Source: Cladophialophora immunda
Taxonomy: Eukaryota; Ascomycota; Eurotiomycetes; Chaetothyriales; Herpotrichiellaceae
DNA length: 64,000 nucleotides
Direction of reading: 5' to 3'
NCBI RefSeq assembly: GCF_000835495.1
Contig: NW_015622544.1
Location: forward strand, 2,260,855 to 2,324,854
The translations under genes and the position numbers were made by a program. How positions within the stretch are numbered: the stretch's first letter is position 1; each line of letters opens with the position of its first letter. Positions 42,998-55,806 of the stretch are shown piece after piece. The notes below the pieces were generated by a model, which saw only the letters and a program-made list of their open reading frames with translations, had not been told where the DNA came from and made no database searches.

Positions 42998-44467
42998 TTA
43001 CATGTGACATGCCGGGACGTCAAAGCCCGCGCTCCACAACAGACTCCCGATGATGACGACCAGGATCGCCAGGCCAACGGCCAAGCTGGCGCCGCCATAG
43101 ATGTAGGCATGCCGGCGTCGGAGCGTCTCCAGCTCGCCCACCCAGGTACTCACGGTGGTGGCGCAGCCGCTGAAGCCGTCCATGACGCCGTTGAGGACCT
43201 GGCATGAGAGCACGCCGTGGTGGCCGAAGCGCTGGACGATGAAGCACACGCCTAGCGCGGCGGTGCCGGAGATGTTGGCCAGGAAAGTCCCCACGGGGAA
43301 CGCCGGGATGCGCTGGTTCAGGTGCTTGGAGAGGTAGAACCGGAACAGGCAGCCCGCGGGCGCGAAGACGAGGGAGAAGATCACCTGGCCCCTCCAGGCG
43401 TCGTGGGGCGGCCAGATCGCGAGCAGGATCGCTCCGACCCAGCACCCGACGCCGAGAAAGAGGATCGTGGGGTCCAAGAGGCGACGGGCGAAGCGGAAGG
43501 GGAGCGTCGGCATTGCTTTCTGCGTGGCCAGGGCCAGGTGGGCGCCGAACTTCAATGCCGCTAGAGAACACGCCACTTGCACAATGAGGACGGCGACGAA
43601 AGCCTCGAAATCATACCCGCGCCTCCTTGGGCTCGGGGCCTGGTGGTGCGTCAGCGACTCGAGCTGTCCACTCAGCGCGAGGAAAGCGTCCCGGAGGAAA
43701 GTCGAGAAGGAGGTGAACGAGCCGCAGAAGCCGGTCGAGAGGCCAATGTACAAGGGGATCGTCTTCTTGACTTTCAGGTGCTTGTGCTTGGACGCAACCT
43801 CGTCGCCAGCGCCATCACTTCGTCGTTCTCCTCTGGGGTGCTGATGGGACCAAGGGTCCGAATGTGAACCCCATTCCTGCTTGAACAGCTGGCGGTCCTC
43901 GGCGAGGAATCCAAAGATGAGGGAGCCGCCGACGTTAGCCCAGAGCACGGGCGATATCACAGGGGCATCGGGGTACGTGTTGATGGCCTCGACCCCAAGT
44001 CGACTTAGGGTGCCCAAGATGGCGAAGAAGATGAGGTGTCCAACCACGTAGACCTCGGTGAGCGGTACCAGCGCCGGATGATGGCGACCCGTCCCGGAAT
44101 CCTCTTCTTTTTCTTCGCTACTGGGAGGAGGCGACTCGACGGCAGGCCCCGACGGTCGACGCTCGCCCTCGGCACCGCGATTGACGATCGAGGGCACTCG
44201 AAGCTCGGTGAGGTATTCATCATCAGACGCCCGGCCTCGCGTGCTCAACCTCCGAGCTGCTATTTCTTCTCGCTCCAAATCGTCCTGCTCGGGGTCCTCT
44301 GGACGGGCAGGCTGGGGCATGGCCAACTCTGAAAGTCCCGCATTTTCGTCATAGTCGTCCGGTGAATCCTCGTCCGGTGAATCTGATATTGGAATTTCTT
44401 CGCCCATGACGCCAGATGGGCCCTTTTCGAGATCATTTCCTGAGGGCAACCTTTTGGGAGCGTCCAT
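42998..44467 (-). CDS. fex1: Fluoride exporter Fex (double CrcB domain)
   Basis: Plasma membrane fluoride channel that protects the cell from fluoride. Single exon, 489 residues. Residues 1-130 form an acidic, probably disordered cytosolic arm not found in the ~375-residue yeast protein. Two homologous CrcB halves follow: in the first, ANVGGSLIFGF (Asn178) and STGFCGSFTSFSTFLRD (~244-260); in the second, FLANISGTAALGVCF and SGCATTVSTWVGELETL. These paired Asn and Thr/Ser-Phe-Ser motifs are the ones that line the fluoride path and central sodium site in Fluc/Fex proteins. A hydrophilic insert with His/Lys residues joins helices in the first half. The single-exon frame is complete. Confidence 0.93.
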   Translation of the reverse strand: MDAPKRLPSGNDLEKGPSGVMGEEIPISDSPDEDSPDDYDENAGLSELAMPQPARPEDPEQDDLEREEIAARRLSTRGRASDDEYLTELRVPSIVNRGAEGERRPSGPAVESPPPSSEEKEEDSGTGRHHPALVPLTEVYVVGHLIFFAILGTLSRLGVEAINTYPDAPVISPVLWANVGGSLIFGFLAEDRQLFKQEWGSHSDPWSHQHPRGERRSDGAGDEVASKHKHLKVKKTIPLYIGLSTGFCGSFTSFSTFLRDAFLALSGQLESLTHHQAPSPRRRGYDFEAFVAVLIVQVACSLAALKFGAHLALATQKAMPTLPFRFARRLLDPTILFLGVGCWVGAILLAIWPPHDAWRGQVIFSLVFAPAGCLFRFYLSKHLNQRIPAFPVGTFLANISGTAALGVCFIVQRFGHHGVLSCQVLNGVMDGFSGCATTVSTWVGELETLRRRHAYIYGGASLAVGLAILVVIIGSLLWSAGFDVPACHM

Positions 44468-46418
44468 GTTCGTCAGGATGACGTGGAGTAAGTCACGGGT
44501 TGACTACGTCGTTTTGACTTGACCCGGAACCCGGCCTAGAGTCTCTCTGATTGAAATCTCAACGGGTAAACCAGCTCGTAGGTCGTCAATAGCTCCAAAA
44601 TTCTCCTTCAGTAATCCTCAGCGGCCAGAGCTCGATGTCTGATGGTTCGTTGGATTCTATACAAGCCGTTAGGATAAAAAAAGAGGTATTATCACATGGT
44701 AGAAGACAGGTGAGAAGAAAAGGCAAGGAGGGCGTACCGATGCTCTAGTTTATCACAAGTTAGTCTGACCCCGCGAATCGCCGCCCTCTATCGGAACAGA
44801 CGAGATCGGATTCGAGGTTCAGAGTTCTAGTCTCTAGCGATCGGCTGCCGGATCTGAGCCCCAGTCCCTGACAAAGGTGGATTGGAACGAGAGGGAAAAG
44901 TTGTAAACTACAAGCCAGGGAGGCAGCTTGAGACTTGGTTCGGGCTTCACTTTGGTGGATTTTCTCTCTTGGGTTCTGTTTTCAACCCGCAGTTCATGCT
45001 ATGGAGCATACTGCCGGTCGAGTATCGCTCATCACTGGTAGTTGCGGGTCTTCGTCTTGGAACAGGCGGCTGCGACGATCCGGCCGGATGTGGTTTTTTT
45101 CCCTTGACGTCCCCCCAACATGGCCTAATCGTGCCGTGACCTTTCCCCTTTCTTTTCACAGAATGGTACATCACAGGTGGGAAGGCGGATGAGGATGACG
45201 GCTAATATATGGCGAGGACGGACGTTGGTGAAGTGCCTCCAGACAGGGAGAGAAGGAGGCATTGAGTCTCGTGGGTTGCGTAATATATCTCAGCTTCGTA
45301 TAGCCTCGCGCAGCCTCGCGCGTCGCACCCTCAAAGCATCGGACTATACACAACTTCCGCCATATACGTAGTCTCTCTGTGTGGACCGGACAGACAGCGA
45401 CGACCAGGCCTTGAGAAGCCTTTTTAAGGTTATACAATCTCAAGAATCCACACATAGCATATCTCTCTCAACAGTTATCTTGCACGAAGACGGCAGACCC
45501 TGCTCGCACAGTGGTGATGGCGTTTCTAGGCCGCCAACCTCGTTGGTATACGACGACTAAGGTATTGGTGACCTAAAAAGACATCTTTCTGAAGTATTAA
45601 ATACCAACTTCCATGGGAACATGATGACATGTAGGCCGCCCGGGGCGGTTGGTATGGGTCGGAGACGGCACCTCATCTCCCAACACTTCAATCTCTTTCC
45701 CCATATGCAGCACTCAACTATTTTCTCCCTCTACCTCTTGCACATTGACCCGTCCAGAGGATTCATTTGGCTTATTTACCAGAGCTTTCTGGGAGGGTTT
45801 CTGGACAGGCACCGCCGGTCCGGACGGGCAGGAGATGGCAGCTCCGTTCGCTGGGAAGGGGAAGAAACTCGGCGAGAAGACACCTACGACGCCATACTGC
45901 GTCATCTCCTGCTTTCGACCAGCGCCCAGGCATAGCGGTAAGGTCTAGCCTATACGCGATGTAATAGTAGCTCCGGTTGTCCGAGGACAAACACCAGGCG
46001 AGGACGACGGGGGAATGATACGTTGTGCGGGAGACTCTCAAGTTTTCTTGAATATGGGGTAGGGACAGAACAGTAGGGAGGCACGACGTATTCGTCCATC
46101 CACTCATTCATCTCAAACAAGTCCCCAATCTCCACCACGAGGGAGTTGGGGAGGCGGGGTACACCAGCCTCTGAAGATGGAGGAGGCATATATGAGCCAT
46201 TACCGCTCGCCCAGGGGAAAGACTCTGGGGTGCGTGTATCCTTTTGTGTGCTTCGATCTCTGGCATCTACCAAGTTCTTTCCTTCATGTAAAGAGAGCAC
46301 ACGCGAAGCCAGCAGCCAGCAGCCAGCAGATCGATCCCTGTGAACGAAAAAGGTACAGCAGAAGGGAAAGAGGAAGCAAGTGTCCACATCGAACAGCATC
46401 GATTCTGGCAAGGGGGAA
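44468..46418. other. 1.95-kb divergent intergenic region
   Basis: A long stretch upstream of both fex1 and the acetate-transporter-like gene. I see no conserved frame on either strand; the small frames near 45621-45964 have no motif. Such a long region could carry a long 5' leader, a non-coding transcript or several regulatory sites, but I cannot name one. GC-rich short direct repeats of GCCTCGCG occur at about 45304-45320. Confidence 0.45.
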
Positions 46419-47555
46419 ATGGCCAACACCATGACGACCGGCAGCGTCAACGACAGCAACAACTTGCTGCAACACAACTCCACCACCGCTGACCAGAACC
46501 ACAAACCAGATGTCACAGAGTATGATATGCACCACGACGACTATGACCGCGACACGGCGCTGCGTAGGCTGCGGACCGCAGGGAGCCTGACCATTACGCC
46601 AGAGCTTTTTGAGAAGATATACCTCTCACCCAAGAACCGGGTGTCGAACAATATCCGTTCGACAGTTGGGAATCCAACGCCACTGTGAGTGCCCCCGTCC
46701 AATGGACCCCTGACGCATGCAGACGGCGCCATGTTGGCATCGAACCGAAAAGGGAGCGGATGAGAAACTTGTATCAGGGAAGACGCTTACTTTCATTCTT
46801 CTTCTCTAGAGCTCTGTGTGGCTTCTTACTCTCCCTCAGCCCCCTTTGCAACATCCTCCTTGGATGGAGGGGGTCAGGCGGCTCCGGTGCTGCTGAAGTG
46901 TAAGCTCCCTTGTCCTGTTCTCCCATTCTGGTTCACTCACAGAGAACGGTAACTAACCAACATCGCTCGGTGCGCACGAAACAGTGGCGTATACTATTTC
47001 TTCGGAGGCATGTTGATGATCATTGGCTCGGTCCTCGAATTCATCCTGGGCAACACATTTCCCTTTGTGGTGTTTGGATCCTTTGGCGCCTTCTGGCTCG
47101 GCTGGGCCGCGACATTGACGCCCTTCTACCACGCCTCGATCGCTTACGACCCAAGCCACCCGGCCACGAGCAGCATGAACCCGACGTTTGCGAACACATT
47201 CGCCTTCTTCATGATATATATGGGCGTACTCTGCTTCATCTACTTGATCTGCTCTCTGAGGACCAACATCTGCTTCGTCCTCATCTTCCTCTCGCTCGTC
47301 CCGGCATTTGGGCTGATGGCCGCTGTATACTGGGAGCTAGCCGAAGGTAATGCAGCCGTGTCTTTGAAGTGTCAGCATGCGGCCGGCGGCTTGCTCTTCG
47401 CCGTCTGCCTTCTGGGTTGGTACCTCCTGACGGCGCAGCTGCTGGCCGCCGTGGATTTTCCGCTGAATATCCCTGTGGGCGACCTCAGCCACCTGGTCAA
47501 AGGTGCCAGTGAGCTAGCTGCTCGAAAGGAGGAGATGAAGCAATCGAGTGAGTAG
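46419..47555 (+). CDS. GPR1/FUN34/YaaH (AceTr) family transporter, AcpA/Ato-like
   Basis: Predicted plasma-membrane acetate (or ammonium-linked) transporter with six helices. Exons 46419-46684, 46810-46899 and 46985-47555; 308 residues. The start is the ATG of MANTMTTGSVND. A polar N-terminal tail of ~75 residues precedes NPTPLALCGFLLSLSP, the family NPxPLxL signature, created exactly at the first splice junction. Exon 3 begins GVYYFFGGMLMIIGSVLEFI and continues with FPFVVFGSFGAFWLGWAATL, both highly characteristic. The last helix is GLLFAVCLLGWYLLTAQLLA. Donors are GTGAGT and GTAAGC and frame is maintained. The family also includes ammonia-export-associated members, so the substrate is inferred. 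Confidence 0.92.
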
Positions 47556-48030
47556 CAAACCTGCCAGTCGCGTTGGAGAGGAAGATCATCAGGAAAGAGA
47601 TCAGGGAGTCGGGGAGACGTGACCTGAGGTTCGGTAACCGAGTGTATCTTGCGTTGGCTTGGGAAGCGACCGAAACTCGGCATTCGGTATTGTAAAACGA
47701 GGCTGAAAAAAGATGATTGAGAAAAAATAGTGCAGAGAACCAAAAGAAGCCGCAGGTTTACTGCTCGCAGGATGGCCACAATAGCCTTTTGTTCGTTTGG
47801 AAATATATGATATATTCACCTGGCTCGCCAGAGAGTTTGGTAGAGGATTTGACTCCTGAACGGGAATTTTTTTTAGCCCAGCCTTGTCGCACATGTCAGT
47901 GCTGCTCACTGCAGCCACATTTCATCTTGCAGGCGGCCTGGCTGAGGCTAATTTCTTGACGTTGATATTTCCAGCTCTTCAATGCTCCTCGACCGACTAG
48001 CTTTCCGCCTGTTTTATATCAGTTATACAT
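47556..48030. other. Convergent 3' spacer
   Basis: About 475 bases between the AcpA-like transporter gene and the dehydrogenase gene. Nothing recognisable beyond expected 3' UTRs. Confidence 0.4.
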
Positions 48031-49564
<1,534 letters not shown>

Positions 49565-52500
49565 TCAAAAGCCGAACACCTCACCAACGCTGAGCCCGAC
49601 AACTCTCACACCAGCCAAGGCAACGAAAGCCAGCACCATATCCACAATGAGCAGCACCCCGTTGGCCATGAGATATCGTGGCATGAATACTCGGTACAGC
49701 ATCAAATGCCGTCGCAAGTGTCCTGCCCACATCGTCGTGGCGAGTTGGATTGTCGCATAGTACAGAGCATGCGTGAGACAAGCCCCAAGCACATCGGTCC
49801 ATAACCAACGTAGACCTGCTTTGTCAATCGGTCTCTTCCACAGGACCGTCAACGGCACCGCTGCCGCGCAGATGATCTGAGCTCCAAAGGTATTCAGCAC
49901 AACAAGGAGCGGAGACCAAGGATATTGAATCGTACGCAGAGGGACGAATGCCGAATTCCATTGAATTGAGGCCAAGGTTGCCTGATGGCCGGTCTTGAAG
50001 AAATGGTAAGACCCCAGGATAGCGAGCATAACTGGGCCAATGCTGGATTTGGTGGCAGAGGTAGCAGTAAGTCCGTTGGTATCTAAAATCTCGAGAAGGC
50101 ACAAAATCTGCCAGGTGAGGATAGCAATAGAATATTGACCCATAGGTGGCAGAAGCAGTGACACTGCCAGGACAAGGATCGGAATCATAATGAAATAACG
50201 GCTGCCGAAGACGTTCGCATAGCCAAAGACGGCTAATTGAGGTCGGCCGCGAGTGCCAGTCTCATCAGTCGCAGTTGTCGGTTCGGTTATTGAGATATCG
50301 ATACACGGTTTCGCCCACACAAAAGTCCCTATCCCGACAGGAATCGCGATTGCCAGGGCACACCTGGCCAGGGTGATGCTGACGGTCTTGAGCGTTGCTG
50401 GCGAGACTCGCCCCAGCAGCCAGTCTCCATTATCCGCAGCATCAATCGTCCAATAGGCGGCTATAAGCAACAGGCCCATACGGACACTGAAGCCTATCCA
50501 AAAGCCGGCCGACCCTGCATACGATGCAGTGCCCTTGTAGAACGCCTTGATGATTTCCGGTATAATCAGAGCCACGGTATAAGGGATGAGAAGCTGCCAA
50601 GGGGCCGATGTCGATGAATTTGTCGAAGCATAAAAGCTTGAGTGACAGCCGGGCATCTGCTCTTCTCGACAAAGACGCGAGAATGATGCAGCTCGAGCGA
50701 GGAATATGAAGACGACCGATTGGTATGTGCCTAGTACTCGATCAGGTGTGGACGCTTGTCGTAACGACGAGATTAGAGACACAATCCCGAACGAACTCAA
50801 GAAAAAGAGGAGGATAGTGTCTTCGTGGATGGTGTAGGAATTCGATGCGAATCCCGCCGATTGGGTCACACAGAAGACGAAGGCCAGCCATCCCCATGCA
50901 GACGGTAGGTACGATTTTGGAGCAAAAAGGTGTTGACAAGACCAGAAACTGGCGGCCACGATGCCACCGATGCCTGCGCCAAATATCAGACCGGCCACCA
51001 CCGTGAATTGAGCAGGCAAAAATAGTCCAGTCAAAGCGCCTGCCGCAGCGCCCAGTGCCGAACCCAGTCCGGCGCTTCTAATCAGATGCACAGCCAACCC
51101 AGCTTTGTCTCCTTCCAAGAAGCAGGAAAATAGGAACAAGAACCCCAATCCGAGACCGGAAAGCTGAACACCAATCAACATGTCGGTCAAGTTGAAATTG
51201 GCCCACAGCTGTCGGTACATGGATATCAACTCTCTGTGCCAGCTGACAAGGGCATTGTGTGCGTCCTTCCACTTGCCGTGCGCTGTAGCCTCTATTGAAT
51301 CGACCATGTAGCGGTTTTGGTTCGTGTATGCTTCTTCAGGCAGACCCAGGTCTCGTGAACGCGTATAATACTTTTGATACCTTGATATCTGACTCTGGAC
51401 CAGTTGCTCCACTTTGGCAAGATTTTCCCAGTCTGTCGTCCCAGCGCCTGCAAAGGCTTCAGCAATTGGTTTGCCGAGATTGTTGAAGGGGATGGGGAGG
51501 CCAAGCAGGATTGACAGAGTTGAGACCAGATCAATTTGACCAACTGGGCGCTCCTTCGCTGTGGCCGGCGGCAACGTATCGGCCCCATCGATCCGTCCGA
51601 AGCGAGGCTTCTTTGAATACATCCATAGCGCTGCTTCGATCTCCTCGTCAGACTCCCCGCCGTGGTCCCCTTTGGTGTCCATGCCATGGTCGCCCATGAC
51701 CACGAGGAGTGTTGTATCGTCAATCTTCTCCATCATTTGCCGAATGACACCATCCATTTGGCGGAGTTTTTCGGCCATCGCGGGATGGTCAGGACCGTAT
51801 CGGTGGCCTGCGTGATCGACCCCAAGGAAATGGCCAAAAATGACGTCCCACCGCACAGGCGACTGGTCTAGCAAAGGCATAATATGCTCGATGACCCCGT
51901 TGTCGACGGTATGCAAGTCCCACACGTTGAAAGAATCATACGGTCGTGTCATATTTGGATCGAAATATCCAGGAAAGAGTGAATGCCACGTATCATCTCC
52001 AAGTTGTACTATTGTTTTTCCGGCATCTTTCAGCTGAGAAATGATATTATCCTCTTCGATAGCTGTACCAGCAAAATTTGAGCCAATGTCGATAAATGTA
52101 GGAAGAGTCCCAGTTGTCAAACCCTTCAGGCGTTGAAGAGTGCTCGTCGGAGGATCGGCGATAAACGGAAGCAGGATTGCATTGGAAGGGTTCGATACAG
52201 CGGTCTGGTGAAGAATGGGTAGATTGTCTAAGTAGAACTTTTTCTGAGGTTCTGTATAGAAACGATGAGAAGGAATGGTGAAATCATATCGTAAAGCATC
52301 AATTATTATGACGACAGCTCGGTCGAATGACTTTGGATGCCAGCATCCGCCAGTCTCCCGAGAAGGGTTGTCAGATGGAAGTATCCCACATTCGGATTTG
52401 TTGTCCAACACCAATCTGGTGAGAAGAAAGCCTTTAGCAAAGAACAGAATGCCAACAATATGTACAGTCCTAACTCGGTCAGCCTGTGGCTTGAGCGCGG

Positions 52501-52679
52501 GCGCAACGCGTGGCCTGCACGACTCACATCAACCATAAGAAGAACAGGGTAAGAAGAACATGGGTGACCTTGAAGCTGACTATCTTGCGTCGGTTACGTT
52601 CCTCTGCTGTCGGACTGGGGTTTGGAGAGGCATCTCCAGAAGTCCCTGCTTGCTGACCCGGGCCTGCATGGTCTACCAT
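49565..52679 (-). CDS. gpi13: GPI ethanolamine phosphate transferase 3 (Gpi13/PIG-O)
   Basis: ER enzyme that adds phosphoethanolamine to the third mannose of the GPI anchor, the group that links to protein. Exons 52679-52528 and 52469-49565; 1018 residues, the usual length. The start is the ATG of MVDHAGPGQQAG; the frame reads further up only without an ATG. A first membrane segment spans the intron (VLLTLFFLWLM-TVHIVGILFF). The lumenal alkaline-phosphatase-like domain has AVVIIIDALRYDF with the metal-binding Asp, a nucleophile Thr region around GLTTGTLPTFIDIGSNF, FLGVDHAGHRYGPDH and VVMGDHGMDTKGDHGG. More than ten membrane helices follow. Smp3 at 3576 makes the mannosylated substrate form that yeast Gpi13 prefers. 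Confidence 0.95.
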
Positions 52680-53093
52680 GGCCTGATTGGGGGATGACAG
52701 GCCACCCAAGGAAGAAGAAGGTATGTTCAAGGCAACATGAGATCAAATAACATGGTGGAAGAAACGAGAAGGTCGAGGGTTAAATCTGCCACATGCTGTT
52801 TTGGTGTCTTGATCCGCGGGTTTAGGATGCGCGCAGCTTGAACGGATTGGAGATGCAGTCGGAGAAATTGACCTGGTTATCCACAAGAGGCAACTATGGC
52901 GAGCAGCAAAATAAAGTTTAGCGCTGTCGATCAGTTAATTGCTTGGCTTATGCAAGCAACACTGCCGAAAACCGCCTGCGATGCTGTCTGCGCAGCTTCC
53001 AGAATCCTCGCCTCCTCCTGTGCTTTAAATCCTCAGTTGATAGCGGTTTACGTTTCTAACACTCACCTCTGGCTCTCTCACCACATACTCACG
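52680..53093. promoter_or_regulatory. Divergent promoter region gpi13/cwc24
   Basis: Some 410 bases between divergent starts. A frame is open upstream of the cwc24 ATG to 52896, but that stretch has no resemblance to the protein family, so I treat it as leader and promoter. Confidence 0.45.
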
Positions 53094-54068
53094 ATGGAGG
53101 ACCCACAGGTTGCGGTTGAGACACCGCAAGTCACCTTCAAAAAGAGAAATCCCAAAATCAAGTCTACCATTCGAAAGCGAGCCGCCACTCCTCCGCAAGA
53201 CGATGACTCGGATTCGGGGTTTTCATCTTTCGAAGACGAGGAGGGAAGACAAATCAAGCGAAGACGGAAGAATGCCGGCGTCACCGCATCGTCAAAGGTC
53301 AATCCTGAAACTCGCGAGACGCCCGCCGAAGTAAAATCGACGGCGCCCGTGATTGCTGCTACGAACAGGGACGACGCTACCAAAGCGTCGAACTGGTATG
53401 ATGAGGATGGCAACCAAAAACCCGAGAACTCTTCTTCCAAGAGGCCAGATATGGCTGCTCCGGATGGGACGTATAAAGGCGTTGCAAATTACCAGTCATT
53501 CATACAGAAGAATCCTGATCGCGCTCCGAAACAGGTCGGGCCCCTCAAATCTTCGACCAACGTGAGGACGATCACTGTCACAGATTTTGCCCCCGATGTC
53601 TGCAAGGATTACAAACAAACCGGATTTTGTGGATTCGGCGACAATTGCAAATTCCTCCATGCACGCGAGGACTACAAGCAAGGTTGGCAGCTCGATCGAG
53701 ATTGGGAAATCAGTACTAAAGGAAAGAATCCGGCTGCCAAAATGGTAGCATCGGCGAATCGCAACGCTCAGTCAACAGAGGATGATGAAGACGATGAAAA
53801 GCTGCTTGAGAGCATACCGTTTGCGTGCATCATCTGCAAAAAGTCTTATACAAACCCCATTGTCACGAAGTGCGGCCATTACTTCTGTGAGGCATGCGCG
53901 TTGAAGCGATATCGAAAAGATCCCTCGTGTGCCGCCTGCGGATCAGGAACGGGAGGGGTATTCAATGTGGCCAAGAAGTTGAATCGACTATTAGAAAGGA
54001 AACGGGAAAGAGAGAGGCAGAAGAGAGAAAATGCTGCTGAGGACGAGGAGGGCGCAAAAGCCGCTTGA
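53094..54068 (+). CDS. cwc24: Pre-mRNA splicing factor Cwc24 (CCCH and RING zinc fingers)
   Basis: Spliceosome-associated protein of the Prp19-related activation step. Single exon, 324 residues from MEDPQVAVETPQ. Acidic/basic N-terminal region with TFKKRNPKIKSTIRKRAATP; conserved ANYQSFIQKNPDRAPKQVGP; CCCH finger with Cys170, Cys179, Cys185 and His189 (C-x8-C-x5-C-x3-H); C3HC4 RING from Cys245 to Cys282 (CIICKKSYTNPIVTKCGHYF). The C-terminal 30 residues are a charged helix. The order CCCH then RING and the N-terminal motif identify Cwc24/RNF113. Upstream in-frame ATG at 52896 is not supported by family length. The RING suggests E3 activity, though the established role is in splicing. Confidence 0.94.
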   Translation: MEDPQVAVETPQVTFKKRNPKIKSTIRKRAATPPQDDDSDSGFSSFEDEEGRQIKRRRKNAGVTASSKVNPETRETPAEVKSTAPVIAATNRDDATKASNWYDEDGNQKPENSSSKRPDMAAPDGTYKGVANYQSFIQKNPDRAPKQVGPLKSSTNVRTITVTDFAPDVCKDYKQTGFCGFGDNCKFLHAREDYKQGWQLDRDWEISTKGKNPAAKMVASANRNAQSTEDDEDDEKLLESIPFACIICKKSYTNPIVTKCGHYFCEACALKRYRKDPSCAACGSGTGGVFNVAKKLNRLLERKRERERQKRENAAEDEEGAKAA

Positions 54069-54198
54069 AGTGGTAATTGTGGCAGCAGTGGCGTCACAAG
54101 GCTGGGGGTACCTTCTGAATTGCTGCGAAGACTGCAGTACATATACCCAAACATTATGATTGTACTGTAGTGGGCTGGCGTGGTGGTCAGGTTGTACG

Positions 54199-54208
54199 GT
54201 CACGTGAC
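54199..54208. promoter_or_regulatory. Palindromic GTCACGTGAC site
   Basis: Ten-base perfect palindrome that matches RTCACRTG on both strands, 450 bp upstream of nta1. A likely Cbf1-class bHLH site by sequence alone. Confidence 0.5.
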
Positions 54209-54247
54209 TGTGCAGAAGATTTTGCTGTGATGGCGCCGGCAGTGGTT

Positions 54248-54314
54248 TTGATAGTTCTTAAGCAACAGCGACAGATCAATTGAGCATTGCTTGCTGTTGC
54301 TTAAGAACTATCAA
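54248..54314. repeat. Perfect 22-bp inverted repeat, 23-nt loop
   Basis: The left arm at 54248-54269 (core GATAGTTCTTAAGCAACAG) pairs without mismatch with the right arm at 54293-54314 (core CTGTTGCTTAAGAACTATC). A transcript of either strand would fold into a strong stem. It is 180 bp beyond cwc24 and 344 bp before nta1. No target duplication or transposon ends are visible outside the arms. Confidence 0.9.
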
Positions 54315-54657
54315 TCGCTCTTACGATCTTCATTGCTTTCTGCTTGGTGCATTTGTTGGTGGCGGCTGAAGAACGAGACTTTCTCCTGCTCCGCCGTAGC
54401 CACATCCACCGCAATTCTGCTCGACTTTCTGATTTATCAACCACCATCTCGCAAGTCAAGTTTGGTAGAGGAATGAAATGCTCTCGCCTTGTATCAATCT
54501 ATATTGAAGCCCACGGATTCCAATATCTTCAGGCCCTGAAATAATCTACGCTGAGACATTGAGAGTTCGCTAACCTACGCGACAACATGCCTCTGTTGTG
54601 ACCGGTACTTCTCTTCTCGGGCCCTTTGATTGAGATGTCGCTGTGGTCACTGCCGAC

Positions 54658-55806
54658 ATGAAGATCGCGACTCTACAATTCTCTCCGCGGCTGGGGGAGA
54701 TCGCAGCTAATTTCAGCAGAGCGGAAAGCCTGCTGATGAGAGAAGAAAGGGAGGGTCTTCTGAAGGACGTCGATCTCCTGGTTCTTCCCGAACTTGCATT
54801 CACGGGTGAGTCATTCAGGAATACCTGTAGTAGATACCCTTGTTCCCAGGGATGATTTCGCCAGGCGGGAACCGCTGCTCGCATGGAAGAAGGATGGGTG
54901 CTGCTGTTCTGCACAGCCTACGCCGTTGGGGGCTAATTCGTGGTGGCAGGCTACAATCACCCATCGCTCGCAGCCATTGCACCATTTCTCGAGCCGACGG
55001 CGGCAGGCCCTTCCACTCGATGGGCGGCCCGCACCGCCAAACGACTGAAATGCACTGTGGCCGTAGGATACCCCGAGGCTGCCGAGGAAGGCAACTACAA
55101 CACTATCTACGACCAACGCATCACCGTCGAGGAAACAGGCAAAATCGCCTACAACTCGCTTGTCTTTGTCAGCTCTACAGGGGACGTCGTTGCCCACTAC
55201 CGGAAATCCTTTCTCTACTACACGGACGAGACATGGGCTCAACAGGGCCAGGGGTTTTGGGCGGGGGTGCTGCCGATTGGCGGCAAGGGTCAGCAGGTCA
55301 AGGCGGCGGCGGGAATCTGCATGGACATTAACCCATATCGATTCGAGGCTCCGTGGACGGCGTATGAATTTGGCAATCACGCGCGCGAGGCTCGTGCAAA
55401 GGTGGTTGTCATTAGCATGGCTTGGATAACAAGGCTGGATGCCGAGGAGTTGTCGAGTCAGGTGACGGAGCCCGACGGGGACACCATCAACTACTGGATC
55501 AACAGGCTCACTCCTCTATTTGGTCCCCAAGGCGCACAGTCCGAGGCATTTGTTGTCTGCGCTAACAGGACCGGCGAGGAAGGCACCAGTCCGCGGATTG
55601 GGGAGGTCAGGTATGCGGGCAGCAGCTGTGTGATGGGCATGACCAAGGATGGGCAGGTCCGGATCTGGGATATCCTTGGACGAGCCCAGGAAGGGATACT
55701 GATGGTGGACACAGACAGCGCCCCAGCCTACTCGGTGTCTCTCAAGCAGGTCACAGAACCACCAGCGACTGCTGCCGATGATGTTACCGAAGTTCCAGAG
55801 GGCTGA
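54658..55806 (+). CDS. nta1: Protein N-terminal asparagine amidohydrolase (Nta1, nitrilase fold)
   Basis: Deamidates N-terminal Asn/Gln residues, the tertiary step of the Arg/N-degron pathway. Exons 54658-54805 and 54950-55806; 334 residues. The nitrilase catalytic set is complete: Glu45 (LVLPELAFTG), Lys135 (AHYRKSFLYY) and Cys173 (AAGICMDINPYRFEAPWTAY). The sequence after the Cys (MDINPYRFEAPW) is characteristic of Nta1 rather than other nitrilases. The 144-nt intron (GTGAGT...GTGGCAG) is longer than most here and interrupts the codon for Gly50. The protein is somewhat shorter than the yeast enzyme (about 457). Targets and regulation are not visible from the sequence. Confidence 0.93.

Larger units (their letters stand above)
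54069..54657. other. Spacer cwc24-nta1 with hairpin and E-box
   Basis: About 590 bases between two plus-strand genes. It contains the palindromic GTCACGTGAC at 54199-54208 and a perfect 22-bp inverted repeat just downstream (54248-54314). It should include the cwc24 3' end and the nta1 promoter. Confidence 0.5.

Noticed and set aside
44800..44880. Possible tRNA-like GATTCGAGGTTC sequence
   Set aside because: No acceptor stem or anticodon arm could be folded around it.
45950..46516. 188-codon minus-strand frame opposite the acetate-transporter leader
   Set aside because: Hydrophobic by chance, antisense to the first coding exon, no family resemblance.
52896..53093. 66-residue N-terminal extension of Cwc24
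   Set aside because: Orthologues start near MEDPQ; the extension is low in charge and unrelated to the family.
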